From Nonlabens ulvanivorans (GTDB lineage Bacteria > Bacteroidota > Bacteroidia > Flavobacteriales > Flavobacteriaceae), in NCBI RefSeq assembly GCF_000755285.1, contig NZ_BBMK01000003.1, positions 124,001 through 188,000 of the forward strand: 64,000 nt of DNA, in the 5' to 3' direction. Positions within the stretch are counted from its first letter, which is position 1; each line of letters starts with the position of its first letter. Shown here piece after piece: positions 47,597-56,360 of this stretch. Made by a program: the position numbers and the translations under genes. The notes beneath the pieces are model-generated. The model did not search any database, was not told the origin of the DNA, and was given only the letters and a program-made list of their open reading frames with translations.

Positions 47597-47626
47597 AAAA
47601 AAGGTCTACCGTTAAGTAGACCTTTT
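47597..47626 (-). terminator. asnB attenuator terminator
   Basis: On the RNA strand AAAGGTCTA and TAGACCTTT pair around CTTAACGG, followed by a U tract. The loop and all but one stem pair match the trp attenuator. The leader end CGTAAGGTAG can pair with the 5' arm CTACTTAACG as antiterminator. Confidence 0.85.
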
Positions 47627-47653
47627 GAATTTTTTAAAATACCAGAGACTACC

Positions 47654-47704
47654 TTACGTGAGTAAAGGATTATTATTAAATCTGATATTATTATTTTTTA
47701 TCAT
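47654..47704 (-). CDS. asnB leader peptide rich in asparagine
   Basis: A 16-codon frame encodes MIKNNNIRFNNNPLLT with six Asn codons in two triplets, then TAA. It is preceded by a TAAATTTG -7 box and followed by a terminator hairpin before asnB, the same architecture as the his and trp leaders in this window. This predicts attenuation of asnB by charged tRNA-Asn levels. Confidence 0.85.
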   Translation of the reverse strand: MIKNNNIRFNNNPLLT

Positions 47705-47738
47705 AACTTTGTAAATGTAAATAAATTCTTTTAAGAAA

Positions 47739-47746
47739 CAAATTTA
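47739..47746 (-). promoter_or_regulatory. asnB -7 box
   Basis: CAAATTTA reads TAAATTTG on the minus strand, 35 bp upstream of the leader ATG. Confidence 0.65.
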
Positions 47747-47785
47747 TATTTCTAAATATGTCTTCTACGATTTACATATACGTTG

Positions 47786-48424
47786 TTAATGACTTACTGT
47801 TGGTTTAATTACTTCGGGCATTTTAGAAGCAAATTTTCTCCAACGCGGAATAGAAACACCTTGTATATATCCTTGATTAGGATGCAGTTTTGCATAGTCT
47901 TGATGGTAATCTTCAGCAATCCAGAATTTTTGAAATGCTTTAACCTCAGCGGCTACTTTATATCCTTCTTTAGTCAAAAGAGTTATTTTATCCTCAATAA
48001 TTTTCTTTTGTTCATCGTTTTGATAGAATATAATACTGCGATAGGATTTGCCTATATCTGGACCTTGGCCGTTTACCTGTTCAATGTTTTGTGATGCAAA
48101 ATACACATCAACTAAAGTTTTAAAACTTACAACTTCAGGATTATATATTATTTCATTAGCTTCTGCGTGGTCTGCATGATCTCTATAACTAGGATTATTA
48201 GTATTACCACCACTATATCCTGAAATGGCTTCATCAACACCTTTTACGCTTTCATATATTTCTTCTACACACCAGAAACAACCGCTCGCAAAGTAAGCTC
48301 TCTCTAGCCCATCTTGAGAAATCACTTCAATTGGTTTGAGGTCGTCTTGACTTGCCTTTTTTTCTTTAGGTGTGTTGCAAGTTGAGGCAATAAATATTAA
48401 AATAATTATACTTATCAATTTCAT
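47786..48424 (-). CDS. msrA: Peptide methionine sulfoxide reductase A, lipoprotein form
   Basis: 212 residues. The N-terminus LISIIILIFIASTCNTP is a lipoprotein signal. The catalytic motif ASGCFWCVEEIYESVKG (GCFWC near 51) and GYSGG are MsrA hallmarks. It repairs Met-S-oxide in periplasmic proteins. It is monocistronic. Confidence 0.93.
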   Translation of the reverse strand: MKLISIIILIFIASTCNTPKEKKASQDDLKPIEVISQDGLERAYFASGCFWCVEEIYESVKGVDEAISGYSGGNTNNPSYRDHADHAEANEIIYNPEVVSFKTLVDVYFASQNIEQVNGQGPDIGKSYRSIIFYQNDEQKKIIEDKITLLTKEGYKVAAEVKAFQKFWIAEDYHQDYAKLHPNQGYIQGVSIPRWRKFASKMPEVIKPTVSH

Positions 48425-48490
48425 GATCTAATTCTTTAAAGTAAAAGTATGTTTTGGATAAAGTAGTTATATTAAAACCTCGTTAAATAA

Positions 48491-48524
48491 AAAATCCCTT
48501 ATCTATGGTTAGATAAGGGATTTC
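48491..48524 (-). terminator. Terminator after the coiled-coil gene
   Basis: AAATCCCTTATCT and AGATAAGGGATTT pair around ATGGTT, with an A-rich left flank. Confidence 0.85.
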
Positions 48525-48543
48525 TATATGGTATAATAAGTGA

Positions 48544-49323
48544 TTATAGTTTAGCAAATACTTTTTCCATTGCTTCCACTTGCTCTTCAGCAAGAGCGGC
48601 ATCTACTAAAATACGTCCAGAATGCTCATCAGTAATAATTTTTTTACGACTAGCAATCTCAACCTGTACTTGTGGTGGGATTGTGAAGTAAGAACCACCA
48701 GATGCACCACGCTCGATAGGCACAACAGCAAGGCCGTTACGTACACTAGTTCTTATGCGAGTATAAGCTTTGACTAATCTAGCTTCAACAGTAGTAGCAT
48801 GATCTTGAGACATTTTCATAAGAGCTTGCTCTTCTTTCTCAGTCTCTTTTAGAATTTCTTCTAATTCGGCTTTTTTATGCTTAAGATGTTCTGCACGATG
48901 TGACATACGATCTTTACTAGCATTCACAACTTCATTTTGTTGCTCTATTTGAGCTTTAAATTCACGAATGTGTTTTTCTGCAAGTTCCATTTCTAGTTCT
49001 TGAAATTCAATTTCTTTAGAAAGAGAGTTGAATTCACGATTGTTACGCACATTCTTTTGTTGTTCTGTATACTTTTTGATAAGAGACTTAGATTCTTCAA
49101 TTCTATTTTTCTTATCCTTGATAGATTCGTTAAGCTCTTCAAGTTTAGCGCTAAGCTTAACCACACGTGTGTTTAATCCTTCCACCTCATCTTCTAGATC
49201 TTTTACCTCAAGAGGTAATTCACCGCGCACATTGCGAATCTCATCTATTCTGGAATCGATTAATTGTAGATTGTAAAGCTCTCTAAGCTTATCTTCTACA
49301 GTAGCTTCAGTCTTTTTTGCCAT
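48544..49323 (-). CDS. Coiled-coil protein of the zinc-ribbon CT398 type, cysteine-free
   Basis: 259 residues: a long antiparallel coiled coil (20-180), then a C-terminal domain with TIPPQVQVEIASRKKIITDEHSGRILVD. In many relatives this tail is a zinc ribbon with two CxxC pairs. Here the equivalent positions read SGGS and DEHS, and the whole protein has no Cys, so zinc binding is lost. It lies 4 bp after the native Nif3-like stop, the usual partnership in Bacteroidetes. The function is unclear. Confidence 0.85.
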   Translation of the reverse strand: MAKKTEATVEDKLRELYNLQLIDSRIDEIRNVRGELPLEVKDLEDEVEGLNTRVVKLSAKLEELNESIKDKKNRIEESKSLIKKYTEQQKNVRNNREFNSLSKEIEFQELEMELAEKHIREFKAQIEQQNEVVNASKDRMSHRAEHLKHKKAELEEILKETEKEEQALMKMSQDHATTVEARLVKAYTRIRTSVRNGLAVVPIERGASGGSYFTIPPQVQVEIASRKKIITDEHSGRILVDAALAEEQVEAMEKVFAKL

Positions 49324-49327
49324 CTGT

Positions 49328-50423
49328 TTAATAATAGTTTACAGGGTTTGTTTGCGCATCTGCACAAAAGGATTGCAAAATTACTAAATTTTTTGCTAAG
49401 ATATTCGTGTAAAAGGTTTTTTGTAAACTGTTCACTTTCATAATGTCCCACATCGCATAAGAGAATGGCCTCACCTTGAAAAAAGTCATGGTATTTTAAA
49501 TCTGCCGTAATGTAAGCATCTGCACCAGATTGTATAGCATTTTTAATGCCGAATGCTCCTGAACCACCTAATAATGCTACATTTTTTATTTTTTTATTTT
49601 TTGAGTTAGAGTGCTTTACAATCCCTGTATTGAAAGTGTTTTTTGTGTTTCTCAAATCTTTAGCACTCATCTCTTCTTTAAATTCTCCTATTGCACCCAT
49701 CCCTATATGGTCATATTGATTGTTTAAAGTGGATAATTCATAAGCAACTTCTTCATAAGGATGACTTTTAAATAGGGTTTTAAGGATGTTAGACTCTAAA
49801 TGCGGTAGGAATGTCACAGACAGCAATTTTTCTTCAATCGTAGAGCGTTTTCCTTTTTCTCCAATCTTTGGGTCGCTATCCTCATTACCTAAAAAAGTAC
49901 CTGTTCCATTCAGACTATAACTAGATTCTTCATAATTACCTAGGTGGCCAGCACCTGCTTTGAAGAGCTCTTCTTTGACTATTTCAAAATTAGCTGGTGG
50001 TATATATGTGACCAGTTTCTTGATAATGCCTTTTTGCGGGATTAATGTCCTTATATTTTCTAATCCTAATTGTTGAGCCATACGATAGCTAACACCATAT
50101 TTTGCATTATCCAGTGCTGTATGAGTAGCATAAATGGCAATGTCATTTTTTATAGCTTTAACTACTGCTCTTTTTACATAATCATCAGGTCTTAAATTTT
50201 TAAGGCCACTGAATATAATAGGGTGGAAGGCTACTATTAAATTACAATTTTTAGATATCGCCTCATCGACAACGTTTTCTAAACAGTCTAGAGTAACTAA
50301 AACACCTTTTAGTTCTTCTTGAGAATCACCTGTCAATAGACCTGTGTTATCAAAATCTTCAGCATAATGTCTAGGAGCTAATTGTTCAATATAGGATAGG
50401 ACTTCTTGGATTTTCATAATCAC
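49328..50423 (-). CDS. Nif3-like dinuclear metal centre protein (YbgI/DUF34), C-terminal frameshift
   Basis: About 365 residues. The N-terminal VAFHPIIFSGLKNL and the C-terminal DVGHYESEQ hold the dinuclear metal ligands. The mid insertion of this family is present. Near 49366-49371 the frame shifts; correction gives an end CADAQTNPVNYY and a stop at 49328 instead of the junk tail to 49296. The role of the family is debated (GTP cyclohydrolase-like fold, metabolite repair). Confidence 0.88.
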
Positions 50424-50452
50424 GATTTAAAAAGCTAAAGATAAAATTAACC

Positions 50453-50460
50453 TACTTTTG
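50453..50460 (+). promoter_or_regulatory. -7 box of lpxK (leaderless)
   Basis: TACTTTTG lies four bases before the lpxK ATG, so the transcript has essentially no leader. Confidence 0.6.
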
Positions 50461-50464
50461 AAAC

Positions 50465-51439
50465 ATGCAATCGTTAAGAAATTTATTATTTCCGTTTTCA
50501 ATACTGTATGATGGTATTACTCGAGCTCGTAACTGGGCATTTGACAATGGTTATCTCACTCAAGAAGCTTTTGACATACCTATTATAGTAGTCGGTAATT
50601 TGAGTACTGGAGGAACTGGTAAAACACCTATGATAGAATGGTTGATAGAACATTTTAAAGGAAAGCGTATCGCTGTTTTAAGTCGTGGTTATGGACGCGA
50701 GACTAATGGGTACATTGAAATAGGAAATCATCATACTGCTGCTCAAGTAGGTGATGAGCCATTGCAGATTAAATTAAAGTATGGTGATGCCATTGTAAGT
50801 GCAGTATGTGAGAAAAGAGTGGATGGTATCAAAGAGTTACTAAAAAATCACTCTATAGATATTATATTATTGGATGATGCTTTCCAACATAGATATGTGA
50901 AGGCGAGTCATTATATTTTACTCACTAGTTATGAGAAGCTTTATTCAAACGATTATTTATTGCCAGCAGGCAATTTAAGAGAGTCTAGAAAAGGAGCAAA
51001 TCGCGCTCATACGATTGTAGTTACTAAGTGCCCAGATCATCTTTCTCAAGTAGAAAAGGATTCTATGACACAACAGCTTAAACCGTTGATGGGCCAGAAG
51101 GTTTATTTTTCTACTATTGAATATGGTGAAAGGATTTGCCAATCTAGTGAATCCATTTTGTTAGATGAATTGAAACTTGATAAGATTACGGCGGTTACTG
51201 GTATAGCAAAACCAGCACCTTTCATAAATTTCTTAAAGAAACAATTTGACGTTAAGCATCTGGAATATGGTGATCATCACCGCTTTCGCGAAAGCGAAAT
51301 TGACAACATTGCTGCTCAAGATATCGTGATTACGACCGAGAAAGATTATATTAGATTGTCGCCGTGGGATCTACCAAAAGTATATTATTTACCTATGAAG
51401 ATAAAGTTTCTAGCGAAGAGCCCAGTTTATAGCACTTGA
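50465..51439 (+). CDS. lpxK: Tetraacyldisaccharide 4'-kinase
   Basis: 324 residues. The Walker A variant is VVGNLSTGGTGKTPM (near 43-57), and LLDDAFQHRYV holds the conserved DDxxQ motif. It phosphorylates the lipid A precursor at the inner membrane. It converges with the hybrid kinase gene with a 13-bp overlap. The palindrome at 51281 encodes HRFRESEID. Confidence 0.94.
   Translation: MQSLRNLLFPFSILYDGITRARNWAFDNGYLTQEAFDIPIIVVGNLSTGGTGKTPMIEWLIEHFKGKRIAVLSRGYGRETNGYIEIGNHHTAAQVGDEPLQIKLKYGDAIVSAVCEKRVDGIKELLKNHSIDIILLDDAFQHRYVKASHYILLTSYEKLYSNDYLLPAGNLRESRKGANRAHTIVVTKCPDHLSQVEKDSMTQQLKPLMGQKVYFSTIEYGERICQSSESILLDELKLDKITAVTGIAKPAPFINFLKKQFDVKHLEYGDHHRFRESEIDNIAAQDIVITTEKDYIRLSPWDLPKVYYLPMKIKFLAKSPVYST
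51281..51296. repeat. CGCTTTCGCGAAAGCG palindrome, copy 14
   Basis: In lpxK, read as RFRES. Confidence 0.95.
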
Positions 51440-53748
51440 TAATTAGTAAATGCTTTTTGAATTTTTTCAAAAAACTCATCCATTTTAAAAGGTTTAGGGA
51501 TAATGTCATCAAAACCTATTTGATACAGTTCTTTCTCTGAATCATTTAAAGTGACAGCAGTTAAAGCGATAATAGGAATTTCTCTATTGAGTTTACGTAT
51601 TTCAGTAGTTGCTTTTTTACCGTCCATTACAGGCATATGTATATCCATTAAGATAAGATCATATTCTGTCTCTTGAACCTTTTGTAATGCCTCTGCACCA
51701 TGATTTGCAACATCGCAATTAAAATTCTTTCCTTCAAGAATTTTACGGGTAATCATCTGGTTGATCTTATTATCTTCTACAACTAGAATTCTTTTTTCTA
51801 AGTGTTCCCCAGGAGCGAGAGGTTTTTCACTTAAAACCTCATTGATAGAAGTAGTCTTAACTGGCACTACAACTTCTGAAGGTTCAGATGGGAAAACTAT
51901 TTCTTTGTCAGCTAACTTCTGAGGTTTTGAGATGGATTTTATAGGTTGATAGTCATCATAAAATTTATTAGAATCTGGTAAATCAAACCATATATCAAAT
52001 GAAAAGATACTACCACGACCTAATTTACTATCTAATTTAATGTCGCTTTGCATTAATTCGACTAGATTTTTTACAATAGCCAGTCCTAAACCAGTCCCTC
52101 CATATTCTCTTGTGGTGCTAGATTCTTCTTGTGCAAAATTTTCAAAAATGGCAACTTGTTTCTCGTCGGATATCCCTTTACCATTATCTTCTACTTCAAA
52201 TCTGATAAGACAACGATCATCAACTTGTTTTACACGATTTGCTCTGATCCAAATATTTCCGTTTTGAGTGAATTTTATAGCGTTACCTATAAGGTTAATT
52301 AATATCTGAGTGATCTTTACTGGGTCACCATTGATACGACTAGGGATAGCATCATCAAATTCTAACTGAAGTTGATTGTTACGATCTTTAGATTGACTTT
52401 CTAATGATGTTGTAAGGTCTTGAATGCGTTTTTTAAGGCTAAAAGGGATAGACTCTAGTTCTACTTTGTTGGCTTCTAATTTGTTAAAGTTAAGTATGTT
52501 GTCGATTAAGGACAACAGGTATTCACCCGAGGATTGTAATGTTTCAAGGTGTTCTTTCTGATCTGACCTAGGTGTGTTTTCTAGTAACAAGTGTGTTAAA
52601 CCTGTAACTGCATACATAGGTGTTCTAAGTTCATGAGTGATCGTTGATAGAAAGTCTGCTTTAATTTTAGCAGCATCTTGTGCTCTATCACGTTCTTCTA
52701 TTAATGACTTATTCTTTACAATCAATGTCTTATTTGCACGTAGCCTGAACTTATTGTTCTTAAAAAGAGACATGGTTAATAATGAAAGTAAGGTCAGTAG
52801 TACAAAAAATAAAATATTTGTATAATCGTGTCTGTCTAGATCTTTTTGTTTTTTTGCAAGCTCAACTTTTAGGTTTTCGTTCTCTTTATTTCTAATTGCT
52901 AGTGCATTACCGCTATCACCATCTTTCCCAATGGATTCTTTAAGTTCAATATAGCGATCCATGTATTCCAGACCTTTTTGATAGTCACCTTGTGCGCGAG
53001 CGATTGAGGATTTAAGACTGTAGGTTTCTAGTTCAGTCGTTATGAAGCCATAATTTTTACTAATTCTTAGAGCCTCATTAGTTGCTGCATTTGCTTCATC
53101 TAATTCTTGTTTTTCAAAATAGGCTTTTGCAAGTCCAAGTGTTGCTTGTGATTCATAGAAGTGTAACTGTTGTTTTTGAAGCAATGGAATTACGTTTCTA
53201 AAACCATTTACGGTTTCGTATAAGTTTTTAGTCTCGAGATTGAGTTGAGCTTTTAAAAATAATTGTAACGCCTTTAACTCTTGATTTGAAGAGTTTTGCA
53301 TTAATATTTTTGCGCTATTAAGTGTTTGATCTGCATCAATAAACTTTTTGTTTTTAATGAAGAGATCTGATTTTAATAAGTAGAGTCTTATCTGACTATC
53401 TGATTTATCTGGAATAAGTTGCTCAATGTCAGATAACTTAAGTTCTGCAAGATCTAATTGATTACAAATTAAAAAATACTCTGCTTGTACTAATTGAGTA
53501 CTAGCAAATAATGAAGAGTCTTTTGCTATTTCTATAGCGCTAGATACAATGTTTTGAGCTTTATCGTAGTCTGTAGTTTGAAGAGCTAGACGTGCCTTTT
53601 CAAGCATCGCTTCAACTGCAATCTGTTGACTGTTAATAGATAAAACGGTGTCATCATCGCTTTGAGCGAGGCATAGTCCACCCAATAAAAGGGTGAATAA
53701 TAGTAGTATTTTATTAATTGGAGAGATAAAGTACTTATTAGTAAACAA
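51427..53748 (-). CDS. TPR-hybrid sensor histidine kinase with receiver domain
   Basis: 773 residues. Signal region (1-28), TPR-like helical repeats (about 40-280), one transmembrane helix (309-329), coiled coil, HisKA with FLSTITHELRTPMY (His about 373), HATPase with NLIGNAIKFT, DNGKGIS and GGTGLGLAIV, and a C-terminal receiver with ILVVEDNKINQMI and phospho-acceptor Asp in LILMDIHMPVMDG. No DNA-binding domain is present. Only a TTG start is available, immediately after TATATTTG (53750-53757), so the true start is uncertain. Confidence 0.9.
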   Translation of the reverse strand: MFTNKYFISPINKILLLFTLLLGGLCLAQSDDDTVLSINSQQIAVEAMLEKARLALQTTDYDKAQNIVSSAIEIAKDSSLFASTQLVQAEYFLICNQLDLAELKLSDIEQLIPDKSDSQIRLYLLKSDLFIKNKKFIDADQTLNSAKILMQNSSNQELKALQLFLKAQLNLETKNLYETVNGFRNVIPLLQKQQLHFYESQATLGLAKAYFEKQELDEANAATNEALRISKNYGFITTELETYSLKSSIARAQGDYQKGLEYMDRYIELKESIGKDGDSGNALAIRNKENENLKVELAKKQKDLDRHDYTNILFFVLLTLLSLLTMSLFKNNKFRLRANKTLIVKNKSLIEERDRAQDAAKIKADFLSTITHELRTPMYAVTGLTHLLLENTPRSDQKEHLETLQSSGEYLLSLIDNILNFNKLEANKVELESIPFSLKKRIQDLTTSLESQSKDRNNQLQLEFDDAIPSRINGDPVKITQILINLIGNAIKFTQNGNIWIRANRVKQVDDRCLIRFEVEDNGKGISDEKQVAIFENFAQEESSTTREYGGTGLGLAIVKNLVELMQSDIKLDSKLGRGSIFSFDIWFDLPDSNKFYDDYQPIKSISKPQKLADKEIVFPSEPSEVVVPVKTTSINEVLSEKPLAPGEHLEKRILVVEDNKINQMITRKILEGKNFNCDVANHGAEALQKVQETEYDLILMDIHMPVMDGKKATTEIRKLNREIPIIALTAVTLNDSEKELYQIGFDDIIPKPFKMDEFFEKIQKAFTNYQVL

Positions 53749-53749
53749 A

Positions 53750-53757
53750 CAAATATA
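53750..53757 (-). promoter_or_regulatory. -7 box of the hybrid kinase gene
   Basis: CAAATATA reads TATATTTG on the minus strand, ending one base before the only plausible (TTG) start codon. Confidence 0.5.
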
Positions 53758-53925
53758 GAATTACGCTGGTTAAAAGCCTTAAAAGTTGTCAATTTAGCTA
53801 CTTAACAGTGTATTTCGTCGATGTTTTAATTGCTGTGAAGCGTGACCTGTTAACATAGGTAATAAAAACTACCTAATATTGAACTTATGAAGAAGAATAT
53901 GATAAGAAAAATGACTTATATAAGG

Positions 53926-54912
53926 CTAGCCTATTTTAATAACCAGGTCTTTTAGTCGGTTACTATAACCACTTTCATTATCATACCAGCCTATAACTTT
54001 GATAAGTTTACCTATTACTGAGGTCATTTGAGAATCAAAAATACATGAGTACGGACTACCAGAGATATCAATAGAAACTAAAGGGACATCAGTATACGAG
54101 AAGGTACTAGGATTAGCTTTTGCAAAAGCAAAAAAAGCATTGTTAACTTCATCAATGCTCGTGTCTCTCTTAACATTAATAGTCATGTCTGTAAGGCTGC
54201 CATTAGGAACTGGGACACGAATACCACATCCTCCTATTACGTCACTAAGGTGAGGGAATATTTTAGTAAGCGCTTTTGCCGCTCCAGTTGTTGTAGGTAC
54301 GATGGATTGCCCAGCTGCTCTAGCACGTCTTAAATCATTATGCGGTTGGTCATGTAGACTTTGGTCAGACGTGTAACTATGTACCGTTGTAATGTAAGCT
54401 TGTTCAACTCCACATAACTCGTCTAAAACTTTAATAAATGGAGCTGCATTGTTAGTTGTGCAACTTGCATTAGATAATATTACATCATCTTCATTTATTA
54501 TATGGTCATTAACACCTAGTACCACTGTTTTTATATCATCATCTACTGGTGGAGCACTTAGAATCACTTTTCTTGCACCAGCATCACGATGCTTTTGTAG
54601 TTGCGCTAGCGTTTTAAATTTACCTGTAGATTCTATCACGACATCAACACCTGTCCAGTTAAGATCTTCTAAATTTTTATAATGTGTAAATAATATCGGT
54701 TTATCGTTGATAACTATTGAGTCCTCTGTATAGGTAACCTCGTGTGATAATGTCCCGTGTATGGAATCATACTTTAATAGATGTGACATGATACGAGTAG
54801 AAGCAAGGTCATTAATAGCAACAACGTCAATATGATCCTGATCTAAAACCGTTCTTAAAAATGTACGACCGATGCGACCAAATCCGTTAATAGCTACTTT
54901 AATTTTTACCAT
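53926..54912 (-). CDS. gap: Glyceraldehyde-3-phosphate dehydrogenase, type I
   Basis: 328 residues. NAD fold start INGFGRIGRTFLR; catalytic ILSNASCTTNNAAPF (Cys about 151); WYDNESGYSNRL at the C-terminus. It is a glycolytic or gluconeogenic enzyme. Its start overlaps the upstream membrane-protein gene by 7 bp. Positions 54116-54129 carry GCTTTTGCAAAAGC, a variant of the window-wide palindrome encoding AFAKA. Confidence 0.95.
   Translation of the reverse strand: MVKIKVAINGFGRIGRTFLRTVLDQDHIDVVAINDLASTRIMSHLLKYDSIHGTLSHEVTYTEDSIVINDKPILFTHYKNLEDLNWTGVDVVIESTGKFKTLAQLQKHRDAGARKVILSAPPVDDDIKTVVLGVNDHIINEDDVILSNASCTTNNAAPFIKVLDELCGVEQAYITTVHSYTSDQSLHDQPHNDLRRARAAGQSIVPTTTGAAKALTKIFPHLSDVIGGCGIRVPVPNGSLTDMTINVKRDTSIDEVNNAFFAFAKANPSTFSYTDVPLVSIDISGSPYSCIFDSQMTSVIGKLIKVIGWYDNESGYSNRLKDLVIKIG
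54116..54129. repeat. Variant palindrome GCTTTTGCAAAAGC in gap
   Basis: Differs from the common 14-mer by symmetric C-to-T and G-to-A changes and still encodes AFAKA. Confidence 0.5.
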
Positions 54913-55349
54913 GTGTCGTGCAGATTGGTCTTGATGTTGCGTTGCGTGTTGTTCAAATAATTATCTAATATAAAGCCTATTCCCATGCCTATTAAAAACC
55001 CAAATATGATGCTTATGTTTGTTATTAATGGAATTAATAATCCTGCGAAACATCCTATAGTGGTATACTGATATGAATCTTTAATCCTTAGCATATTTTG
55101 CATAAAAAGAAGAGTAGATTTCAAACTCTCTTTAATAACTTTCCTATCGATATTAGAGTCGTTGATGCGACACAACTGTACTTCTAGTTCTTGGTTAAGA
55201 ATGTCTAATTCGTTTTGATTTAAATCTAAATTCTGAACTTCTATAAGAAGTTCATTCCATTTATCAAGTAATTTTAATGACTTACGATCAGTAGTTAATA
55301 CTCGATAAGAGTTTATAGTCAGTTGCGCTTCTTCTAGGCTCATCATCAA
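54906..55349 (-). CDS. Hypothetical membrane protein
   Basis: 147 residues. A helical N-terminal part (1-90) with heptad-like patterns is followed by one long hydrophobic hairpin (YTTIGCFAGLLIPLITNISI and FGFLIGMGIGFIL) and a short polar tail. It overlaps gap by 7 bp. No family is recognised. Confidence 0.7.
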   Translation of the reverse strand: MMMSLEEAQLTINSYRVLTTDRKSLKLLDKWNELLIEVQNLDLNQNELDILNQELEVQLCRINDSNIDRKVIKESLKSTLLFMQNMLRIKDSYQYTTIGCFAGLLIPLITNISIIFGFLIGMGIGFILDNYLNNTQRNIKTNLHDTW

Positions 55350-55419
55350 TATAGTTTGATATATTAGTGCAAGTTGAATAGAATAAGTTACTTATTCTGA
55401 TATTGAAATTTAAAAAAGA

Positions 55420-56295
55420 TTATAAGATGTGTTTATGTGCTTTATAAGAACTTCTAACTAGAGCACCACTTTCCACATGGCGGAAACCCATCTCTAAGCC
55501 TATCGTTTCATATTTCTTAAATTGCTCTGGCGTTATAAACTCTTTTACCGGCAGGTGTTTTTTAGAAGGTTGTAGATACTGACCTATAGTCACTACATCT
55601 ACATTATTATCGCGCAAATCTTTCATTACTTGAATTACTTCTTCTTCACGTTCACCTAGACCCAGCATAATACCAGATTTTGTTCTATTAATACCTTGCT
55701 CTTTTAAATAACGTAGTACTTCTAGACTGGTGTCATATTTTGCTTGGATACGTACCTCGCGAGTTAAACGACGTACCGTTTCCATGTTATGAGAAACAAC
55801 CTCTGGATTAGCCTCTACAATGCGATCAATGTTGCGTTTATTACCTTGGAAATCTGGTATTAAAGTCTCTAGAGTTGTTTCTGGATTCATGCGGCGTATC
55901 GCCGCCACGGTTTCCTTCCATATAATAGAACCCATGTCTTTTAAATCGTCACGATCTACACTGGTTACAACGGCGTGTTTAATACCCATTAATTTAATAG
56001 ATCGTGCAACTTTCTCTGGTTCTGCCCAATCAATATCATCTGGTCGGCCGGTTTTTACACCACAGAAACCACATGATCTTGTACACGTGTTACCCAATAT
56101 CATAAAAGTAGCAGTACCTTCAGTCCAGCATTCACCCATGTTAGGGCAACTACCTGAAGTACATATGGTATGTAAATCATATTTATCAACCAAGCCACGT
56201 AGTTCTTTATATTTCTTCCCTACAGGAAGTTTAACGCGCAACCATTTAGGCTTCCCTTTTGCAGGTGGTGCGATGGATTCTTTTACTGTATTCAT
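55420..56295 (-). CDS. lipA: Lipoyl synthase
   Basis: 291 residues, a radical SAM enzyme. The auxiliary cluster is CTSGSCPNMGEC, the radical SAM cluster is NTCTRSCGFC (CxxxCxxC), and the C-terminal RSSYKA serine ligand is present. It inserts two sulfurs into octanoyl groups. It is leaderless-looking, with TAACTTTG (56300-56307) immediately upstream. Confidence 0.96.
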   Translation of the reverse strand: MNTVKESIAPPAKGKPKWLRVKLPVGKKYKELRGLVDKYDLHTICTSGSCPNMGECWTEGTATFMILGNTCTRSCGFCGVKTGRPDDIDWAEPEKVARSIKLMGIKHAVVTSVDRDDLKDMGSIIWKETVAAIRRMNPETTLETLIPDFQGNKRNIDRIVEANPEVVSHNMETVRRLTREVRIQAKYDTSLEVLRYLKEQGINRTKSGIMLGLGEREEEVIQVMKDLRDNNVDVVTIGQYLQPSKKHLPVKEFITPEQFKKYETIGLEMGFRHVESGALVRSSYKAHKHIL

Positions 56296-56299
56296 ACTA

Positions 56300-56307
56300 C
56301 AAAGTTA
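56300..56307 (-). promoter_or_regulatory. -7 box of lipA
   Basis: CAAAGTTA reads TAACTTTG on the minus strand, four bases before the start codon. Confidence 0.55.
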
Positions 56308-56360
56308 GGTATAAAGCTTTTGTGAGAAGTATTGTAGTCGTTAAAAATCTGTCAAACTGA

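Noticed and set aside
53851-53868. Tenth Crp/Fnr operator (GTTAACATAGGTAAT)
   Set aside because: The half-sites do not fit GTRAC-N4-GTYAC and no -7 box lies 22 bp away.
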